Shown here piece by piece: positions 18,263 through 26,818 of a stretch of 64,000 bases of DNA. Each line of letters starts with the position of its first letter. The first letter of the stretch is position 1. The stretch is from the NCBI GenBank assembly GCA_017545365.1, contig JAFWOP010000014.1:1-64000 (forward strand), written 5' to 3'. The notes below the pieces were generated by a model. It saw only the letters and a program-made list of their open reading frames with translations, searched no databases and had not been told where the DNA came from. The translations under genes and the position numbers were made by a program. This DNA is from Bacteroidales bacterium. Its GTDB lineage: Bacteria > Bacteroidota > Bacteroidia > Bacteroidales > P3.

Positions 18263-20092
18263 ATGAGAAAAGTACTTTTTACTCTCTTCTTAGCCTCCGT
18301 TGTCCTTCTGACAGGATGTAGCGGATTGTCCAAAATGAAGTCTAATAGCAAAAAAATACGCTATCAGGCCAATCCCAACCCTGTTGAGGTTCGTGACGAC
18401 AAAGTGGTTGTCAACTTTACTGCTTCTGTTCCGGCCAAATATTTCGACAAAGGTGTGGCTCTTTTCATCCAACCCGTATTCACATGGGAAGGCGGCTCCA
18501 CTCCGCTCGACCCCATCACCGTCAAAGGCGAGAAGGTATCTGGTCCTGGCACCACTATCAATTATTCCACCGGTGGGCGCTTCACCTATAACGATGCCCT
18601 TGACTACAAGCCTGGTATGGAAACTGGCAAAGTGCTTCTCAACCCTGTCGGCTACAAGACTTCCACAGTCGACGACGAGGCTCTCTTCGCTGATGAAATC
18701 GTCAAACAACACAGAGGAAAAGTCTTCCCGACCGTCGTAATCTCTGATGGTGTCAACATCACCTCTGAGTGGATTGACATCCGTGGCAATATTTCCATTG
18801 CCCCTCTCAACTACAATAAGAAACAGGGTGTTGTGGAAACTGCAGACATCTATTTCCCCAATGGCACCTCCATTTTGGACTGGGGCTGCGAAATGAATGT
18901 CAGATTCGACGCACAGTACACCGTCAACGACCTCAAGCGCATCATGCTTGAAAATGGCCTTCCAAAGCAAATCACCATCACCGGCTGGGCTTCTCCCGAG
19001 GGGGAGGAAACCGCCAATGTGGGCGTTTCCAAAAACAGGGCCGACATTGCCACCGCCGAGTTACGCCGCGTGCTTGACGACGTGCTGAACGTGATGGCCA
19101 AACGCGCCAAAGTAAAGCCTCAGGACCTCGAATACTACAAACACCAGCAGCTAAAGAAGATGGTGATTACCACCCGTGCCGCAGGTGAGGACTGGGTGCA
19201 TTTCGTCGTCATGGTTGAAGAAAGCAACATCCAGGACCGCCACGCTATTGTGAATGTCGTTGAAACCCAGCAGAACTTAGTCAAGCGCGAACAAATGATT
19301 CGCAACTACGCCACCACCTATCCTCAGCTTGAACGCGACATTTTCCCCAGCCTCCGTCGCGCTCAGATCGCCCTCTACTACTCCGAAGCCCGTCAGACCG
19401 ATGTCGAATTGGCAAAACAGGCCACCCTCAATCCTGGCAAGCTCTCATTTGACGAACTCATGTATGCCGCCTATATCAACTACAACTACGACACCAAGAT
19501 GAAGTACTACAAGTGGGCTACTGAGAACCACAGTGCCGAATGGGGCGCATGGAACAATGCCGGCGCCATCGCATTCTACCTTGGCGACTACCCCGAAGCC
19601 GAGCGTTACCTCAAGGTGGCTCGCGACCTGAACCCTCACAACCCCGATGTCCTCAACAACACTGGCCTCCTCTGCCTGGCTCAGAAAGATTACACCCTTG
19701 CCAAGTACTACTTTGAAGAAGCTAAGCGACAGGGCAGCTCCGATGCCGATGCCAACATCATCATCCTCAACCTGAAGCGTGGTAACTACGAAGAGGCCCA
19801 GAAGCTCATGAAAGGCACTTCCTGCAGCTACAATCTTGCTTTCTCGCAGCTTGAGAATGACGAGACCGATGCTTGCATCCGTACCCTCAACTGCTGTCTC
19901 GACCAGACCGCCGAAGTAAACTACCTCCGTGCCGTGGCCTACGCCCGTCTTGGCGACCGCGAGAACTGCCTCAAAAATCTCCAGAACGCTGTAGACATGG
20001 AGTATGAATTCAAGCGTAAAGCTGCTGTTGACGTAGAGTTCCGCGCCTATTGGAACGACCCCGATTTTAAATTGGTCATCAAACTCTACTAA
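18263..20092 (+). CDS. lipoprotein with OmpA-like and TPR regions
   Basis: 609 residues. The signal ends in a lipobox (LLTGC, Cys 19). The N-terminal half (about 30-210) is beta-rich and unassigned. Around 240-290 the segment ITITGWASPEGEETANVGVSKNRAD resembles the core of OmpA-like peptidoglycan-associated domains. Residues about 410-530 contain TPR units (GAIAFYLGDYPEAERYLKVA, then GLLCLAQKDYTLAKYYFEEA). It is likely an outer-membrane-associated scaffold or peptidoglycan-linked protein, as in other Bacteroidales homologues; the precise role is unknown. It is monocistronic, with its own promoter (18141-18170) and a strong terminator (20112-20152). Confidence 0.8.
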   Translation: MRKVLFTLFLASVVLLTGCSGLSKMKSNSKKIRYQANPNPVEVRDDKVVVNFTASVPAKYFDKGVALFIQPVFTWEGGSTPLDPITVKGEKVSGPGTTINYSTGGRFTYNDALDYKPGMETGKVLLNPVGYKTSTVDDEALFADEIVKQHRGKVFPTVVISDGVNITSEWIDIRGNISIAPLNYNKKQGVVETADIYFPNGTSILDWGCEMNVRFDAQYTVNDLKRIMLENGLPKQITITGWASPEGEETANVGVSKNRADIATAELRRVLDDVLNVMAKRAKVKPQDLEYYKHQQLKKMVITTRAAGEDWVHFVVMVEESNIQDRHAIVNVVETQQNLVKREQMIRNYATTYPQLERDIFPSLRRAQIALYYSEARQTDVELAKQATLNPGKLSFDELMYAAYINYNYDTKMKYYKWATENHSAEWGAWNNAGAIAFYLGDYPEAERYLKVARDLNPHNPDVLNNTGLLCLAQKDYTLAKYYFEEAKRQGSSDADANIIILNLKRGNYEEAQKLMKGTSCSYNLAFSQLENDETDACIRTLNCCLDQTAEVNYLRAVAYARLGDRENCLKNLQNAVDMEYEFKRKAAVDVEFRAYWNDPDFKLVIKLY

Positions 20093-20111
20093 TCTTATTT
20101 CAATTTACCAT

Positions 20112-20152
20112 AAGATGTAGGAATGACGTTGTTCTTCCTACATCTTTTTTTT
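20112..20152 (+). terminator. rho-independent terminator
   Basis: A perfect 12-bp stem AAGATGTAGGAA (20112-20123) with TTCCTACATCTT (20135-20146), an 11-base loop and a run of T to 20152. It ends the TPR lipoprotein transcript 20 bases after its stop. It also shows that the phosphatidylserine synthase gene starts at 20165 rather than at the ATG at 20123 inside the stem. Confidence 0.92.
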
Positions 20153-20164
20153 GAGAACTGCGTC

Positions 20165-20899
20165 ATGAAATTATTACATTCTATCAAACGACAAATCCCA
20201 AATCTCATCACCCTCGGCAACCTCACTTGCGGCGTCATTGCCTCTTACTATGCCGCACAAGGCTATGGTGACCTTGCTGCTTACTTCATCATCGGGGGTA
20301 TCTTCCTTGATTTCTTCGATGGCCTTGCCGCCCGTCTGTTGGGTGTGGCATCGCCTGTAGGCAAAGAGCTTGACTCCCTTGCTGATGTGGTCACATCAGG
20401 CGTGGCGCCAGCCCTCATCCTTTTCAATATCCTTTATAGCACCCCCGAGTGGACTGCCAACCTCCGCTACCTTGCTCTCCTCATGCCCGCATTTGCCGCC
20501 TACCGACTTGCCAAGTTCAACCTCGACACCCGCCAAAGCCACAGTTTCCTTGGCCTTCCTGCGCCTTCAAATGCCCTCATCTGGGTGGGTATCGCCTTTG
20601 CTTTTTACAATCCAAACTTAGATTTAGACTTACTGTTCAGCAACACAACGCTCATTGGCTTGACCATCCTCTCCCTCATCACCGACATCTTAATGGTCAG
20701 CGAACTGCCCATGTTCTCCCTCAAATTCAACTTCAAAGAGCTCTCATGGAAGGCCAACCGTATCCAATACATCTTCCTTCTTGGCTGCGCCATTATCATC
20801 GCCCTCACCCGCCAATGGTACGCCATCACGCTCATCATCCTATGGTATATACTCTTCTCACTTCTAACCCAACGCAAGCATACCTCCCATGAACAATAG
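20165..20899 (+). CDS. pssA: CDP-diacylglycerol--serine O-phosphatidyltransferase
   Basis: 244 residues from the ATG at 20165, chosen because the upstream ATG lies within a terminator. It is a multi-spanning inner-membrane enzyme that makes phosphatidylserine, the precursor of phosphatidylethanolamine. The CDP-alcohol phosphotransferase signature D-G-x2-A-R-x8-G-x3-D-x3-D is intact (DGLAARLLGVASPVGKELDSLAD, about 51-73). Several hydrophobic helices follow. Its end overlaps the queA start by 11 bases, so the two are probably coupled. Confidence 0.92.
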   Translation: MKLLHSIKRQIPNLITLGNLTCGVIASYYAAQGYGDLAAYFIIGGIFLDFFDGLAARLLGVASPVGKELDSLADVVTSGVAPALILFNILYSTPEWTANLRYLALLMPAFAAYRLAKFNLDTRQSHSFLGLPAPSNALIWVGIAFAFYNPNLDLDLLFSNTTLIGLTILSLITDILMVSELPMFSLKFNFKELSWKANRIQYIFLLGCAIIIALTRQWYAITLIILWYILFSLLTQRKHTSHEQ

Positions 20900-22106
20900 C
20901 CCCAAATCTATCGCCATAGCCGACTACGACTACCCCCTGCCCGACGACCGCATAGCCAAATTCCCACTTGAGCAACGCGACCACTCCAAACTACTCGTCT
21001 ACCAACAAGGTGTCATTTCTGAGAGCCAATTCTTCCACCTGCCAGAACTGCTGCCTGCCGACAGCCTACTAGTGTTCAACGACACAAAAGTTATCCACGC
21101 CCGACTTTTCTTCCAGAAGACTACGGGTTCCACCATCGAAGTCTTCTGCCTCGAACCATACCAGATGGCCGTTTCACAGGCCTTTGAACAACGCAGCCAG
21201 TGCACATGGACCTGTTTCATCGGCAATAACAAGAAATGGAAAGAAGGCACCCTTTCGCGCGAAATTGACATAAACGGCAGAACCATCACACTCAATGCCA
21301 GCCGCCAACAGGCGGTTGGCAACGCCTGGATAGTCGACTTCGATTGGGATGGCGGGGTCAGCTTTGCCGAAGTCATTGAACAAGCTGGGGTCATCCCCCT
21401 CCCACCCTACCTGCACCGCGAAGCCGTCAGCAGCGATAACGAACGTTACCAGACCGTATATGCCCGTCTGCAAGGGTCGGTTGCCGCCCCTACCGCCGGA
21501 CTACACTTCACCTCAGAAGTGTTCAATGCTCTGCAAGCAAGACACATCGCTACCGACTTCATCACCCTCCACGTCGGAGCCGGAACCTTCAAACCCGTCA
21601 ACACCACAACCATAGGCGAACATGTGATGCATGTTGAGAAGATTGAGATAGCACGCAAAAACATCCAGTGCATCCTTGAGCACCTACCCCACCCCGTCTT
21701 CCCTGTAGGCACCACATCTGTACGCACCATAGAATCAGTCTATTGGTTCGGTGTCAAGCTCAGTCAGAACCCCACACTTGATGCCATGCATATATTACAA
21801 TGGGACCCTTACGAGCTCGAAGAGTTGCACATTAGTGCTGCAGAAGCCTACAGCAATGTGCTCAAGTGGATGGGCGACAATCAGACCGACCAATTGGCGG
21901 GAGACACTCAGCTGATGATAGCCCCAGGGTATAAATATCATGTTATCAATGGTCTAATCACCAACTTTCACCAGCCAAAGAGTACCTTATTACTTCTTGT
22001 CTCGGCTCTTATCGGTGATGCCTGGCGACAATGCTATCAATTCGCACTTGACCACGACTTCCGTTTCCTCAGCTACGGCGACAGCTGTCTCTTTTTTGCC
22101 GACTAA
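20889..22106 (+). CDS. queA: S-adenosylmethionine:tRNA ribosyltransferase-isomerase
   Basis: 405 residues. QueA transfers and isomerises the ribosyl part of SAM onto 7-aminomethyl-deazaguanine in tRNA, the penultimate step of queuosine synthesis. Family landmarks: the start YDYPLPDDRIAKFPLEQRDHSKLLV, LVFNDTKVIHARL, the core segment GSVAAPTAGLHFT and HVGAGTFKPV, and the ending LITNFHQPKSTLLLLVSALIG. The protein is somewhat longer than the roughly 350-residue proteobacterial form, which is common in Bacteroidota. The ATG overlaps the end of pssA; comF follows 15 bases later. Confidence 0.95.
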   Translation: MNNSPKSIAIADYDYPLPDDRIAKFPLEQRDHSKLLVYQQGVISESQFFHLPELLPADSLLVFNDTKVIHARLFFQKTTGSTIEVFCLEPYQMAVSQAFEQRSQCTWTCFIGNNKKWKEGTLSREIDINGRTITLNASRQQAVGNAWIVDFDWDGGVSFAEVIEQAGVIPLPPYLHREAVSSDNERYQTVYARLQGSVAAPTAGLHFTSEVFNALQARHIATDFITLHVGAGTFKPVNTTTIGEHVMHVEKIEIARKNIQCILEHLPHPVFPVGTTSVRTIESVYWFGVKLSQNPTLDAMHILQWDPYELEELHISAAEAYSNVLKWMGDNQTDQLAGDTQLMIAPGYKYHVINGLITNFHQPKSTLLLLVSALIGDAWRQCYQFALDHDFRFLSYGDSCLFFAD

Positions 22107-22121
22107 CGCTCCTCATTGTTT

Positions 22122-22805
22122 ATGTTTCGAGACTTCGTTCGTATCATCTTTCCAGACTTCTGCTGTCACTGCAACGAACCGCTAGTAGGTGACGAACGCT
22201 TTCTTTGTACTCGCTGTATGAGCAAGATACCCTGGAGCAACAATGCTGCCACTACAGACAATGAAACTGAATGCCGACTTGTCGGACAGATACCTCTCGA
22301 AGCTGCTGCCAGCCTACTCTATTTCCAAAAGGGGAATGTGGCACAAAGCATCATCCATCAAATTAAATACCATGGAAACACACAGTTGGCTCATCAGTAT
22401 GGACACCTTCTGGGCAATACCCTCAAGGAGTCCGGCAGGTTTGACACGATTGACTACATCGTTCCGGTTCCTCTGCATTGGTTGCGCCAGTTGCGAAGAG
22501 GATACAACCAAAGCCAACTGCTCGCCCTCGCCATATCAGACGACCTTAATGTCCCTGTCGCAGACAAGAACCTCTATCGCCATCTCTACACCTCATCCCA
22601 GACCCACAAAGACCGCCAGCAGCGGACACAAAATGTCTCATCAGCATTCCGAGTGCGCCATCCTGAAAAACTCGCTGGCAAACACATCCTTCTCATTGAC
22701 GATGTCATCACCACTGGTGCCACTATCGAAGCTTGCTACCACGCACTCGAATCCATACCTGACATAAAAATCAGCATCACCGCCCTAGCCATAACAACAC
22801 TATAG
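22122..22805 (+). CDS. comF: ComF family phosphoribosyltransferase-like protein
   Basis: 227 residues from the ATG at 22122; a TTG six bases earlier is an alternative. A zinc-finger-like start with CCHC...CTRC (about 10-35) precedes a PRTase fold with the PRPP-binding motif LLIDDVITTGAT (about 190-201) and the VPVPLHWLRQLRRGYNQSQLLA segment. ComF proteins take part in DNA uptake and processing; the biochemical activity is not settled. It sits directly downstream of queA on the same strand. Confidence 0.88.
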   Translation: MFRDFVRIIFPDFCCHCNEPLVGDERFLCTRCMSKIPWSNNAATTDNETECRLVGQIPLEAAASLLYFQKGNVAQSIIHQIKYHGNTQLAHQYGHLLGNTLKESGRFDTIDYIVPVPLHWLRQLRRGYNQSQLLALAISDDLNVPVADKNLYRHLYTSSQTHKDRQQRTQNVSSAFRVRHPEKLAGKHILLIDDVITTGATIEACYHALESIPDIKISITALAITTL

Positions 22806-23007
22806 CCTCGTTCCCCCATATAGGCTTCCTCCGCCTCAGGTAACATTACAAACCACTGTCTCGAACAAGGATGCACCACACCTTTGACAAACAAAAACGA
22901 AAAAAATATTGCTGTTTCCGTTTTTTTTGGTATTTTAGTAGTTTGAAACACTGAGGACATTTTAATATATCACATTAATAATTAACCCATTAAACAAAAT
23001 TGACACT

Positions 23008-23715
23008 ATGAAATATAATCGCATACTTCTGAAATTGAGTGGCGAATCGCTCATGGGAAAGCAAAGTTATGGTATAGCACCCGAGATGCTGGAACAATAT
23101 GCCAAGGACATCAAGACGGTGGTGGAACAGGGCGTTGAGGTCGCCATCGTGATTGGCGGCGGCAACATCTTCCGCGGACTGAGCGGTGCCTCGAAGGGCA
23201 TGGACCGCGTGCAGGGTGACTATATGGGCATGCTTGCCACGCTCATCAACAGCATGGCTCTGCAGTCTGAACTGGAGAAGCAGGGCATGAAGACCGAACT
23301 GCTTGGTGGCCTTGCCATTGAGCCCATTTGCAAAGAGATGTCGCGCCGCAGGGCCATCGAAGCGATGCAGGAAGGGCGCGTGGTGATTATTGGTGGAGGT
23401 ACCGGCAACCCGTTCTTCACTACCGACACTGCCTCAACCCTTAGAGCCATAGAGATTAAAGCCGATGTGATACTGAAAGGCACTAGAGTAGACGGTGTCT
23501 ATACCGCTGACCCTGAGAAAGACCCCACGGCGACAAAGTATGAGACACTGACCTTTGCAGATGCCCTAGGCAAGAAACTAAAGATTATGGATTTGACCGC
23601 CTTCGCTCTCTGTGAGGAAAACAACCTACCGATATATGTGTTCGACATGAACCAGCCGGGCAATCTGCTAAAAGTGGTCAAAGGCGAGGCGATTGGAACT
23701 TTGGTGAATGTGTGA
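23008..23715 (+). CDS. pyrH: UMP kinase
   Basis: 235 residues. It phosphorylates UMP to UDP in pyrimidine nucleotide synthesis and belongs to the amino-acid-kinase fold. Signatures: LLKLSGESLMG at the N terminus, VAIVIGGGNIFRG (about 50-62), GGTGNPFFTTDTAS (about 130-143) and KGTRVDGVYTADP. The length matches the family. It is followed by frr and birA on the same strand; pyrH-frr adjacency is widely conserved. Confidence 0.97.
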   Translation: MKYNRILLKLSGESLMGKQSYGIAPEMLEQYAKDIKTVVEQGVEVAIVIGGGNIFRGLSGASKGMDRVQGDYMGMLATLINSMALQSELEKQGMKTELLGGLAIEPICKEMSRRRAIEAMQEGRVVIIGGGTGNPFFTTDTASTLRAIEIKADVILKGTRVDGVYTADPEKDPTATKYETLTFADALGKKLKIMDLTAFALCEENNLPIYVFDMNQPGNLLKVVKGEAIGTLVNV

Positions 23716-23796
23716 ACGTGTAAATTCGTGAATTCGTGAATCGATTACCACAATAACAAATTAACGAGTTAACACATTAATAATATACATAATATC

Positions 23797-24360
23797 ATGA
23801 ACGACTTATCAAAAGCCTGTATCGAAGAAGCGAAAAATAGCATGCAGAGTGCTATCAACTTCTTGAACAAAGAATTGGAGAAAATCCGCTCGGGCAAGGC
23901 AAACCCCGGAATGCTTGACGGCGTGAAAATCGACTACTACGGCACCCCGACAGAAATCAGCCAGGTGGCAAACATCAACACACCCGACCCCCGCAGCATC
24001 ATCATCCAGCCGTGGGAGAAGACCATCATCGGTGCCATCAACAAGGCCATCCTCGATGCCAATCTGGGCTTCACCCCTCGCCACGAGGGCGAGATTTTGC
24101 GCATCGTCATTCCCCCGATGACTGAGGAACGCCGCAGAGAGCTGACCAAGGCAGCACACGCCGAGGTGGAAAACAGTAAGGTGAACATCCGCAACGCCCG
24201 CCGCAACGTGATGGACAAGGTGAAGAAACTGAAAGACAAGTCGGTGCCCGAAGACGAGGTGAAGCAGGTGGAGAAAGAGATACAAGACATCACCGACAAG
24301 TTCATTGGCGAGTGTGACAAGATATTCGCTGCCAAGGAGAAGGAGATTATGACCGTATAG
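23797..24360 (+). CDS. frr: ribosome recycling factor
   Basis: 187 residues, the usual length. It splits post-termination ribosomes together with EF-G. Visible are LEKIRSGKANPGMLDGVKIDYYGTPTEISQVANI, the segment IQPWEKTIIGAINKAI and the helical, charged end KKLKDKSVPEDEVKQVEKEIQ. It lies 81 bases after pyrH; the gap contains short direct repeats of the form GTGAATTC with no other feature. Confidence 0.97.
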   Translation: MNDLSKACIEEAKNSMQSAINFLNKELEKIRSGKANPGMLDGVKIDYYGTPTEISQVANINTPDPRSIIIQPWEKTIIGAINKAILDANLGFTPRHEGEILRIVIPPMTEERRRELTKAAHAEVENSKVNIRNARRNVMDKVKKLKDKSVPEDEVKQVEKEIQDITDKFIGECDKIFAAKEKEIMTV

Positions 24361-24370
24361 GTCGGACAGG

Positions 24371-25105
24371 ATGAAGATAGAGAAGTTCGACACCCTACCT
24401 TCTACCAACCAATATTGCGAACTCCTCGATCTCAACGAGACTGAGGAGTTCACCGTTATTGTTGCCCGCACACAGACTGCTGGTATCGGGCAACGGGGGA
24501 ACCATTGGGAGGCCGAGCCAGGCAAAAACCTTACTTTCAGCCTAGTACTGAAACCCACATGGCTGCCCATCGCCGACCAATACCAGTTAACCAAGGCGGT
24601 GTCGCTGGGCATAGCCGACTACCTGATGCCACTCATTGAGGAAGGGGACAGGCGTGTGCGCATCAAGTGGCCTAACGACATATACGTGGACGACAAGAAG
24701 ATTTGCGGCATACTGATAACCCACCGCATAGCAGGCGGACAGATAGCTGCCAGCGTGGTGGGTATTGGGCTGAATGTAAACCAAACAGACTTCCCTGAGT
24801 GGGTACCCAACCCTACTTCGCTTTGCCTACTCAATAGACAGGAATGGCCTTTGGACGAAACGTTGGAGAAGATACTGGACTGCCTTGCCCACCGATATAA
24901 CGAGTTGCGAGACAACCCTATCGGCACACTCGATGAGCCTTACCTGAACCTATTGCTCCGACGGGGAGAAAAAGCCCAATATGGATATCAAGGGCAGACA
25001 ATTACCGCCACCCTGTTGGACGTGAACAGATACGGACACCTACAGCTCGTCACCGACAAGGGGGAACGGCTGTCGTGCCAATTGAAAGAGATACAGTTTC
25101 TTTAA
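24371..25105 (+). CDS. birA: biotin--[acetyl-CoA-carboxylase] ligase
   Basis: 244 residues. It activates biotin with ATP and attaches it to biotin carboxyl carrier proteins. The catalytic signature GIGQRGNHWEAEPGKNL (about 38-55), the IKWPNDIYVDDKKICGIL block (about 97-114) and VGIGLNVNQ (about 130) are intact. There is no N-terminal helix-turn-helix, so it is a monofunctional ligase without the repressor part of E. coli BirA. It starts 10 bases after frr and ends facing the minus-strand lipoprotein gene, with no clear terminator between them. Confidence 0.93.
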   Translation: MKIEKFDTLPSTNQYCELLDLNETEEFTVIVARTQTAGIGQRGNHWEAEPGKNLTFSLVLKPTWLPIADQYQLTKAVSLGIADYLMPLIEEGDRRVRIKWPNDIYVDDKKICGILITHRIAGGQIAASVVGIGLNVNQTDFPEWVPNPTSLCLLNRQEWPLDETLEKILDCLAHRYNELRDNPIGTLDEPYLNLLLRRGEKAQYGYQGQTITATLLDVNRYGHLQLVTDKGERLSCQLKEIQFL

Positions 25106-25120
25106 GTGGTTGCCCTCAGA

Positions 25121-25585
25121 TTACTCCACAAGCATCATTGTACTGGCATTCTCACCCACTAGATTCCATACCCTTTCATCATCGGTGACAATCCTTGCCC
25201 GCCTGTGGCTGTCGGCTTCAATCTTAATAGCCATATAACATGCACTATCGTAGACATATTCGTCCACCGCATAGGCAACGCCATGGTCATCGTCATCCCA
25301 CTCCAAATCACCAACCTTTAGAATCGCCCTTCCCGACAAAGAGTAATAGACATTCCCTTCGTACGACACAATTGAGTAATTGAACAACAGTTCATTCCTT
25401 GAGACAGAGACCTCCAACGTTTGTTGGTGCTCCCCCTCAGGGTCCAGATACAATCCTTCCCAATCAACCGAACGAGCCCTTATTGCAGATGAGCCCTCTG
25501 GCTTGGAGCCATCCGAGATGCCATTGCAGGAACAGGCAAATCCTATGGCACAAATCATCGCACCTATCAAAAGTAATCTTTTCAT
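25121..25585 (-). CDS. small lipoprotein of unknown function
   Basis: 154 residues. A signal with a lipobox-like end (FACSC, Cys about 18-20) is followed by a beta-rich, acidic domain (DLEWDDDDHG near 95) with no family I recognise. It starts 1 base after the stop of the frameshifted lipoprotein gene, so it is the last gene of the long minus-strand operon that begins with the sigma factor at 38759. A surface or periplasmic location is inferred from the signal only. Confidence 0.65.
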   Translation of the reverse strand: MKRLLLIGAMICAIGFACSCNGISDGSKPEGSSAIRARSVDWEGLYLDPEGEHQQTLEVSVSRNELLFNYSIVSYEGNVYYSLSGRAILKVGDLEWDDDDHGVAYAVDEYVYDSACYMAIKIEADSHRRARIVTDDERVWNLVGENASTMMLVE

Positions 25586-25586
25586 A

Positions 25587-25987
25587 TCACATTAAGCTAA
25601 GGTAATACACAAGGTGACCACCCACCGTATCATAGAAGCGGTACTGCTGTTGGTCGTCCTCTTGCATGTTGATATAATAGCCCGCGGTATGCCTCAAATA
25701 GGGATAGCGTGGACTATGGGCAAAACGATGCTCTATCATTGTGCTATCGTAGGCAGCATTGCATGGGTTGAATGGCTCAGCGCAGTAGTATCCAACACAT
25801 CGAAGATGACCACCTTCTCACCGTCGCCAGTGAATATCCATCGCTCCTGACGGTCGACGAACTTGACCTTGCCCATCAGGTGGGCATCCAACAGTTGTTC
25901 CATCGACCGCACTTCATGCCAACTACGACCGCAGGAGGAGAGGAGACATACAGCACCTAGTATCAATAGCTTTCTTATTAGTTTCAT
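25587..25987 (-). pseudogene. small lipoprotein gene interrupted by a -1 frameshift
   Basis: From the ATG at 25987 the frame encodes a lipoprotein signal (LGAVCLLSSC) and continues through FTGDGEKVVIFDV, then near 25797 it loses the coding-like frame and stops at 25763 region after an unlikely tail. One base missing at about 25797 restores a second part (YYCAEPFNPCNAAYDSTM ... YRFYDTVGGHLVYYLSLM) that ends at 25587, 1 base before the next ATG. The total of 401 bases is exactly one short of 134 codons, which fits a single deletion. It may be a real broken gene, a sequencing error or programmed frameshifting. Function unknown. Confidence 0.72.
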
Positions 25988-25989
25988 CG

Positions 25990-26280
25990 TTAATACCAAT
26001 TTTCTTCATACAAGGTTTGAATCTCCTTCTGACAAAAAGGGCACGTCATCTTCACTTTAAGAGCATCCGACTCAAAAGAATGGTTGCAATAGGGACATTC
26101 TATCTGGTAACGTCCACAGGTGCGGCAACGGCGGATGCACTTACGCTTTGCCATCTTTTGTCCTTTGAACAAAAGAGAAATGTGCTGGAGCCAATGTTCA
26201 AAGGCATAGACCTCTGGTCCCCATATAGAGGGACGGATGTCGAAAGGTAGTTTCTCGAAATGGCAGGTGTGTTTACTCAT
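25990..26280 (-). CDS. small zinc-ribbon protein of unknown function
   Basis: 96 residues. The C-terminal half has closely spaced Cys pairs: CIRRCRTCG (about 48-56), CPYC (about 62-65) and CPFC (about 80-83), the last two forming a typical zinc ribbon. A basic patch KMAKRKCIRRC precedes it. There is no signal peptide, so it is probably cytoplasmic. Its start overlaps the TonB-domain gene by 8 bases and its stop lies 2 bases before the next ATG, so it is firmly within the operon. The function cannot be stated; nucleic-acid or protein binding is possible. Confidence 0.62.
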   Translation of the reverse strand: MSKHTCHFEKLPFDIRPSIWGPEVYAFEHWLQHISLLFKGQKMAKRKCIRRCRTCGRYQIECPYCNHSFESDALKVKMTCPFCQKEIQTLYEENWY

Positions 26281-26764
26281 CTGGTACGGCCGATTTGTTG
26301 TAGCCTTGCGAAATCAGCTTAGCCTGCGTGCGACAACGTACCTCTTTGGATTCGAGTTCTTCATCATCGGCGAGAATGAAATTGACGGGAAGGCTGAACT
26401 GCACTCGGACAGGGTTGCCGTTTTTTCGCATTGCAGGCTTCCACCGAGGCATCGACTGGACCATTTTCACTACGGCCTCCCCACACCCATAGCCTATGTC
26501 CTTCAGAAGCTTGATATTAGCAACAGACCCGTCCTTCCCAACAGTAAAAGAGACGTAGACCTTGCCTTCGATGTTCGCCTCACGAGCCTCCTTAGGGTAC
26601 TCGACATTCATGCAGGCAAACATATACAGCTCCTCTAATCCACCAGGGAATTCTGCATCGGATTCGATGTCAGAATCATAATAGGAGATGTCATCGTCGT
26701 CCTGCGCAATAGCAATATTTCCAATGAGGAACAATGATACAAAAAGAAGAAGGATTTTTTTCAT
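26273..26764 (-). CDS. periplasmic protein with TonB C-terminal domain
   Basis: 163 residues. A signal peptide (about 1-21, ending AIAQ) and an acidic linker (DDDDISYYDSDIESD) lead into a TonB-C domain (about 40-135: YPKEAREANIEGKVYVSFTVGKDG, then MPRWKPAMRKNG). There is no transmembrane anchor apart from the signal, so it is unlike energising TonB and resembles the many Bacteroidota secreted proteins with this domain. It follows the type-B cargo genes by 54 bases and overlaps the zinc-ribbon gene. Confidence 0.82.
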   Translation of the reverse strand: MKKILLLFVSLFLIGNIAIAQDDDDISYYDSDIESDAEFPGGLEELYMFACMNVEYPKEAREANIEGKVYVSFTVGKDGSVANIKLLKDIGYGCGEAVVKMVQSMPRWKPAMRKNGNPVRVQFSLPVNFILADDEELESKEVRCRTQAKLISQGYNKSAVPDE

Positions 26765-26818
26765 AAATGAAGCGTTTTGTGTATAACGCAGTAATGGCAG
26801 AAAAATTGTACAGCACGT

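Noticed and set aside
20123..20164. Upstream start for phosphatidylserine synthase at 20123
   Set aside because: This ATG is within the stem-loop of a perfect terminator, and the added residues do not resemble the family; the ATG at 20165 begins the conserved part.
22806..23007. Search for a promoter or RNA gene before pyrH
   Set aside because: A TAG-TTTG sequence near 22938 has the wrong internal spacing for the TAnnTTTG element, and no tRNA-like fold was seen.
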